Shown: positions 61,468 to 64,000 of the stretch, one piece after another
Layout: each line of letters starts with the position of its first letter
How positions within the stretch are numbered: position 1 is the stretch's first letter
Origin: Dermabacteraceae bacterium TAE3-ERU5
GTDB taxonomy: Bacteria; Actinomycetota; Actinomycetes; Actinomycetales; Dermabacteraceae
Direction of reading: 5' to 3'
NCBI GenBank assembly: GCA_019218375.1
Contig: JAHUUK010000001.1
Span: 351,305-415,304, forward strand
DNA: 64,000 nucleotides
The notes under the pieces: generated by a model
Told to the model about the DNA's origin: nothing
The model's input: the letters and a program-made list of their open reading frames with translations, nothing else
Database searches by the model: none
Translations under genes and position numbers: made by a program

Positions 61468-62721
61468 ATGGAAGTTTACCGCAGGCTATATTCGACTGCG
61501 CTAATTAACCTCATCGCTGACGCGATTGCTCAGGTGGCGCTTCCGTTGGCGTTTTTATCTGCCACCGGTTCGGTGTCTATGGCCGCACTGCTGGCCGGAG
61601 CGACGCTGCTAACCCAGTTGATACTCACCCTCCCGCTGGCAGCCGTTGCGGACATGCTTCCCCGGCGGCCGATTGTGATCGCGGGATACCTGGTCGAGGC
61701 TGGCTGCCTGGCGCTGCTGGGGGCGATGCTCTGGTTCGGGGCGATAAACGCGGCCGTCTTCATAAGCATCGGATGCCTTAGGGGCGCGGCCTCTCAGCTC
61801 GGGATTGCCGCCAGCGCCGGCTATATTCCGCAGTTGCTGGGCAGGCAGTCACTGCTGCATTACAACTCTCGGGTGGAGACAATCGAGGGTGTCGCCGCCA
61901 TCGGCGGGCCGACCCTGGCCGGCGGGATCGTGAGCTTACTCGGCGGACCAATCGCCTTGGCCGTGCCCGCTTTGATGTCTGCGGTCAACGCCGTGCTTTA
62001 CCGGGCACTACCGGATCGCCCCGCGCCCTCGTCAGCAACGAAGAGCGTAGCTGGTGCGGTATCTCCGCGACGTATCGCTGCACAGATTACTGACGGATTT
62101 GCCTACGTGTTTCGCTCACGGTCGCTCCTGTCCGCGCAGCTCGTCCAGTTTGCTTTGGGGGCAACCACCGCGGGATATATCTACGGGGTGGTCGTGTACC
62201 TGAAGTCCTCGCTGGGTGTTCCTTCGTGGCAGGTCGGGTTCATCCTCGCAGCCTCGGGCGTCGGCGGGATCGCCGCCTCGCTGCTGCTAGAGCGGTTTAT
62301 CCCCATTGATCACTACAGGACCGTCATCGTCACCGCCTTGCTGGGCGTGCTAGCGATCCTTATCGGATTCACGTTCGTAGAGAACCTCTTCGTCTTAGCA
62401 GCCGGCTTGTTCTTGCTTGACTCCTGCTGGGTGGCAGTGTTCATCTACGTGGGGACACTCAGCCAGTACGTAACCGACGATGCGCACCTGGCCCGCGTGG
62501 ACTCGGTAGAGACCCTGGTGTTCTTGGGGGCCTCCAGCCTTTCGGTACTGCTGGCTGGCGCAATCATCCCCACCCACGGGGTCACCTGGTATCTGACCGC
62601 GATCTCTGCGACGACTCTCCCGGCGGTAGCGAGCTTGGTGCTGCTACCTGAAGCCATACATGCCAGCGGAGAAGAGCCGCGCGAGGACGCCTCTCACTCG
62701 CAGATCCAACCTGAATCATAA
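61468..62721 (+). CDS. MFS transporter
   Basis: 417 residues, 12 spans, of the MFS group like the enterobactin exporter EntS (LPLAAVADMLPRRPIVIAGY is the A-loop region; GGPTLAGGIVSLLGG later). The substrate is unknown; drugs or siderophores are possible. It begins 38 bases after tRNA-Gly with no clear ribosome binding site, and its codon use is somewhat less GC-rich than its neighbours, which could hint at acquisition next to a tRNA. A T-ended hairpin follows. Confidence 0.82.
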   Translation: MEVYRRLYSTALINLIADAIAQVALPLAFLSATGSVSMAALLAGATLLTQLILTLPLAAVADMLPRRPIVIAGYLVEAGCLALLGAMLWFGAINAAVFISIGCLRGAASQLGIAASAGYIPQLLGRQSLLHYNSRVETIEGVAAIGGPTLAGGIVSLLGGPIALAVPALMSAVNAVLYRALPDRPAPSSATKSVAGAVSPRRIAAQITDGFAYVFRSRSLLSAQLVQFALGATTAGYIYGVVVYLKSSLGVPSWQVGFILAASGVGGIAASLLLERFIPIDHYRTVIVTALLGVLAILIGFTFVENLFVLAAGLFLLDSCWVAVFIYVGTLSQYVTDDAHLARVDSVETLVFLGASSLSVLLAGAIIPTHGVTWYLTAISATTLPAVASLVLLPEAIHASGEEPREDASHSQIQPES

Positions 62722-62749
62722 TGAAACGGTTTTAAGGCGATTTAAGAAC

Positions 62750-62771
62750 AAACCTTTCTACCTAGGTTTTT
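62750..62771 (+). terminator. Terminator of the MFS gene
   Basis: Six-bp arms AAACCT (62750-62755) and AGGTTT (62764-62769), followed by TT. The stem is short, but the T tail and position support it. Confidence 0.5.
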
Positions 62772-62917
62772 GATTACCGCATTGCCTACAGCGCTCTTTG
62801 ATTGCATATCTTTATGCGCCCACCATCGGGCAACTGCGCCTCCCCCATACCACTCCCCGGCCGACCTTGTTATGGTGAGTAAACCGCTACAACGATGAGC
62901 CGGGAGGTTAGAAAACT

Positions 62918-63697
62918 ATGAAACGTTTCGAGGGTAAAGCAGTAGTCATTACCGGTGGCGCAGGCGGGATCGGCCTGTCCACCGCTCTCCGCCTCGCGTC
63001 CGAGGGCGCGAAACTCACCCTGGTAGACATCAGCGAGGACGGCCTGGCAACCGCGAAGCAGCAGGTGCTGGAAAGTTCCCCGCAGGCTGAGGTCCTCACC
63101 TACGCAGCCGACGTATCGAATGAGGAACACGTTAAGGGGTATGTGTCGGCCACCCTGGAGGCATACGGCTCCATCGATGGCTTCTTCAACAACGCCGGTA
63201 TCGACGGTAAGCGTTTCCCGATGGACGATTACACCGCCGAAGAGTTCGAGCGCGTCATGAAGATCAACTCCACCGGCGTGTTCCTTGGCCTCAAGCACGT
63301 GCTTGCGCAAATGGAGAAGCAGGGCAGCGGCGCTGTTGTTAACACCGCGTCCATCGGCGGGCTGCGCGGCTGGTCCAGCCAGTACGGATACATCGCCTCC
63401 AAACACGCCGTGGTGGGCATGACGCAGGCAGCAGCGGTCGAATTCGCAGCCAAGGGCATCCAGGTGAACGCCGTGGCCCCCGGCGGCATCAAGACCCCGA
63501 TGGCGGCAGAGGCCATGGCGAAGCTGAACCCGGAGGACCCGGCAGCGGCGGAGCGCCAGTTCACGGCGCGAGTCCCCGCAAAGCGCATGGGCACCCCGGA
63601 GGAAATCGCGGGCGCTGTCGCGTTCCTGCTTTCCGAGGACGCGGGCTTTATCAACGGTCACGTGCTGCTGGTGGACGGCGGCCAGACCTGCCAGTGA
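62918..63697 (+). CDS. Short-chain dehydrogenase/reductase (SDR)
   Basis: 259 residues, classical SDR: NAD(P) loop VVITGGAGGIGLSTAL, VDIS for cofactor choice (Asp favours NAD), GFFNNAGIDG, the serine in NTASIGGLRG, the catalytic YIASK, and C-terminal GFINGHVLLVDGG. The substrate is unknown, as is usual in this large family; sugar-alcohol or ketone reduction is possible. GGGAGG lies upstream of the ATG in an AT-rich gap. A hairpin terminator follows. Confidence 0.9.
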   Translation: MKRFEGKAVVITGGAGGIGLSTALRLASEGAKLTLVDISEDGLATAKQQVLESSPQAEVLTYAADVSNEEHVKGYVSATLEAYGSIDGFFNNAGIDGKRFPMDDYTAEEFERVMKINSTGVFLGLKHVLAQMEKQGSGAVVNTASIGGLRGWSSQYGYIASKHAVVGMTQAAAVEFAAKGIQVNAVAPGGIKTPMAAEAMAKLNPEDPAAAERQFTARVPAKRMGTPEEIAGAVAFLLSEDAGFINGHVLLVDGGQTCQ

Positions 63698-63726
63698 AGC
63701 CTGCGCGGGTTAAAAACTAAAAAGGG

Positions 63727-63764
63727 AACCGCCGGTGCTGCACGAATCAGCGCCGGCGGTTTTC
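63727..63764 (+). terminator. Terminator of the SDR gene
   Basis: The 14-bp arms 63727-63740 and 63748-63761 pair with one G-U, ending in TTT. Confidence 0.85.
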
Positions 63765-63820
63765 TATACCCCAGCCCTAAGCAGGGGCAGGCCCTGGGAA
63801 GCGCTTGCTTGTGGACTCCT

Positions 63821-63834
63821 CCCCCCCCCCCCCC
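63821..63834. repeat. Homopolymer of 14 C in the upstream region of the last gene
   Basis: By far the longest mononucleotide run in the window. It lies between the SDR terminator and the start codon at 63905, where a promoter is expected (taacct at 63842-63847 is a possible -10). Confidence 0.9.
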
Positions 63835-63904
63835 GTGGGAGTAACCTGTACTCGCACGCCCCGGTCGGCGGTGCAAAAGAATAGACAGCAAAGGGAAACT
63901 TCGC

Positions 63905-64000
63905 ATGCCGTCCCCGCAAGAACTAAAAACCCTCCCCACGGTGGAGCTCTACCACGAATTTTCTACCGGTAACTCCCTCAGCATCGCCTACCGGCTGCAC
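63905..64000 (+). CDS. Start of an unrecognised gene (3' truncated by window edge)
   Basis: MPSPQELKTLPTVELYHEFS and 12 more residues are visible before the window ends. AAAGGGA lies eight bases before the ATG. No family is recognised from 32 residues. The gene is notable for the 14-C run about 70 bases upstream. Confidence 0.6.
   Translation, partial: MPSPQELKTLPTVELYHEFSTGNSLSIAYRLH

Noticed and set aside
63658..63939. Minus-strand frame reading through the C run as a Gly tract
   Set aside because: Antisense to the end of the SDR gene, crosses its terminator, no homology.
61357..64000. Integrated element next to tRNA-Gly
   Set aside because: No integrase, no duplicated tRNA 3' end found downstream, and no phage genes.
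1..64000. CRISPR arrays, insertion sequences, rRNA genes
   Set aside because: No regularly spaced repeats, transposase motifs or rRNA sequence seen anywhere in the window.

Overview
The window is 64 kb of GC-rich, gene-dense DNA typical of the Actinobacteria. Supporting signs are frequent GTG starts with purine-rich ribosome binding sites, lineage-typical genes (DUF3017, DUF4229 and DUF6350 proteins, the 32-residue ribosomal protein bS22, an acidic N-terminal extension on NusG, PPK2, a dCTP deaminase of the actinobacterial type) and the tRNA-Trp/secE/nusG/rplK/rplA order. AdhE, an AdhP-type alcohol dehydrogenase, a menaquinone pathway and a system II cytochrome c maturation operon together suggest a facultatively anaerobic, respiring relative of the Actinomycetaceae. 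The family assignment is an inference.

Layout. 1-2000 is the end of adhE. 2224-4664 is rplA-rplK-nusG-secE-tRNA-Trp on the minus strand. 4866-7149 holds an aminotransferase and an adenosine deaminase. 7223-10988 is a thrE/lactonase/galK run. 11059-18249 has a DUF3017 protein, a lipoprotein polysaccharide deacetylase, ppk2, purH, purN, a small membrane protein and a DUF6350 protein. 18285-32418 is a menaquinone region (menF, menD, menC, menB, menE, menA) interrupted by two tandem copies of a three-gene ABC transporter cassette (19600-25016) and by adhP. 32365-38083 is the cytochrome c biogenesis operon (Grx, phosphatase, resA, ccdA, resB, ccsB) plus bS22. 38194-41795 is a pair of dynamin-like GTPases, followed by trkH/trkA potassium uptake and proC. 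45151-49514 is a very large helicase-like protein with a nuclease domain and a small coupled gene. 49703-53024 holds a 59-residue helical protein, a DyP peroxidase/PCuAC/CopC locus and mobA. 53092-57262 has tRNA-Arg, an NlpC/P60 wall hydrolase with a structured leader, a DtxR-type regulator and sucD/sucC. 57369-63697 has small membrane proteins, a multi-pass protein like the membrane half of copper oxidases, dcd, tRNA-Gly, an MFS transporter and an SDR. The window ends 32 codons into an unrecognised gene.

The genes join in several ways. Menaquinone and cytochrome c maturation serve respiration. CopC, PCuAC and DyP form a copper/haem-peroxidase locus that may share an operator half-site with the DtxR-type gene. 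No stretch longer than 300 bases lacks a gene; the longest gaps (29003-29294 and 22204-22438) are AT-rich promoter regions.

The most unusual signals are: (i) a duplicated ABC cassette in the men locus, whose second ATPase is broken by one extra base in a run of seven G; (ii) a run of 14 C before the last gene; (iii) a helicase-like protein with degenerate ATPase motifs but a recognisable nuclease domain; (iv) a DyP peroxidase whose Tat motif lies upstream of any usable start codon; and (v) a leader with alternative pairings over the NlpC/P60 ribosome binding site.
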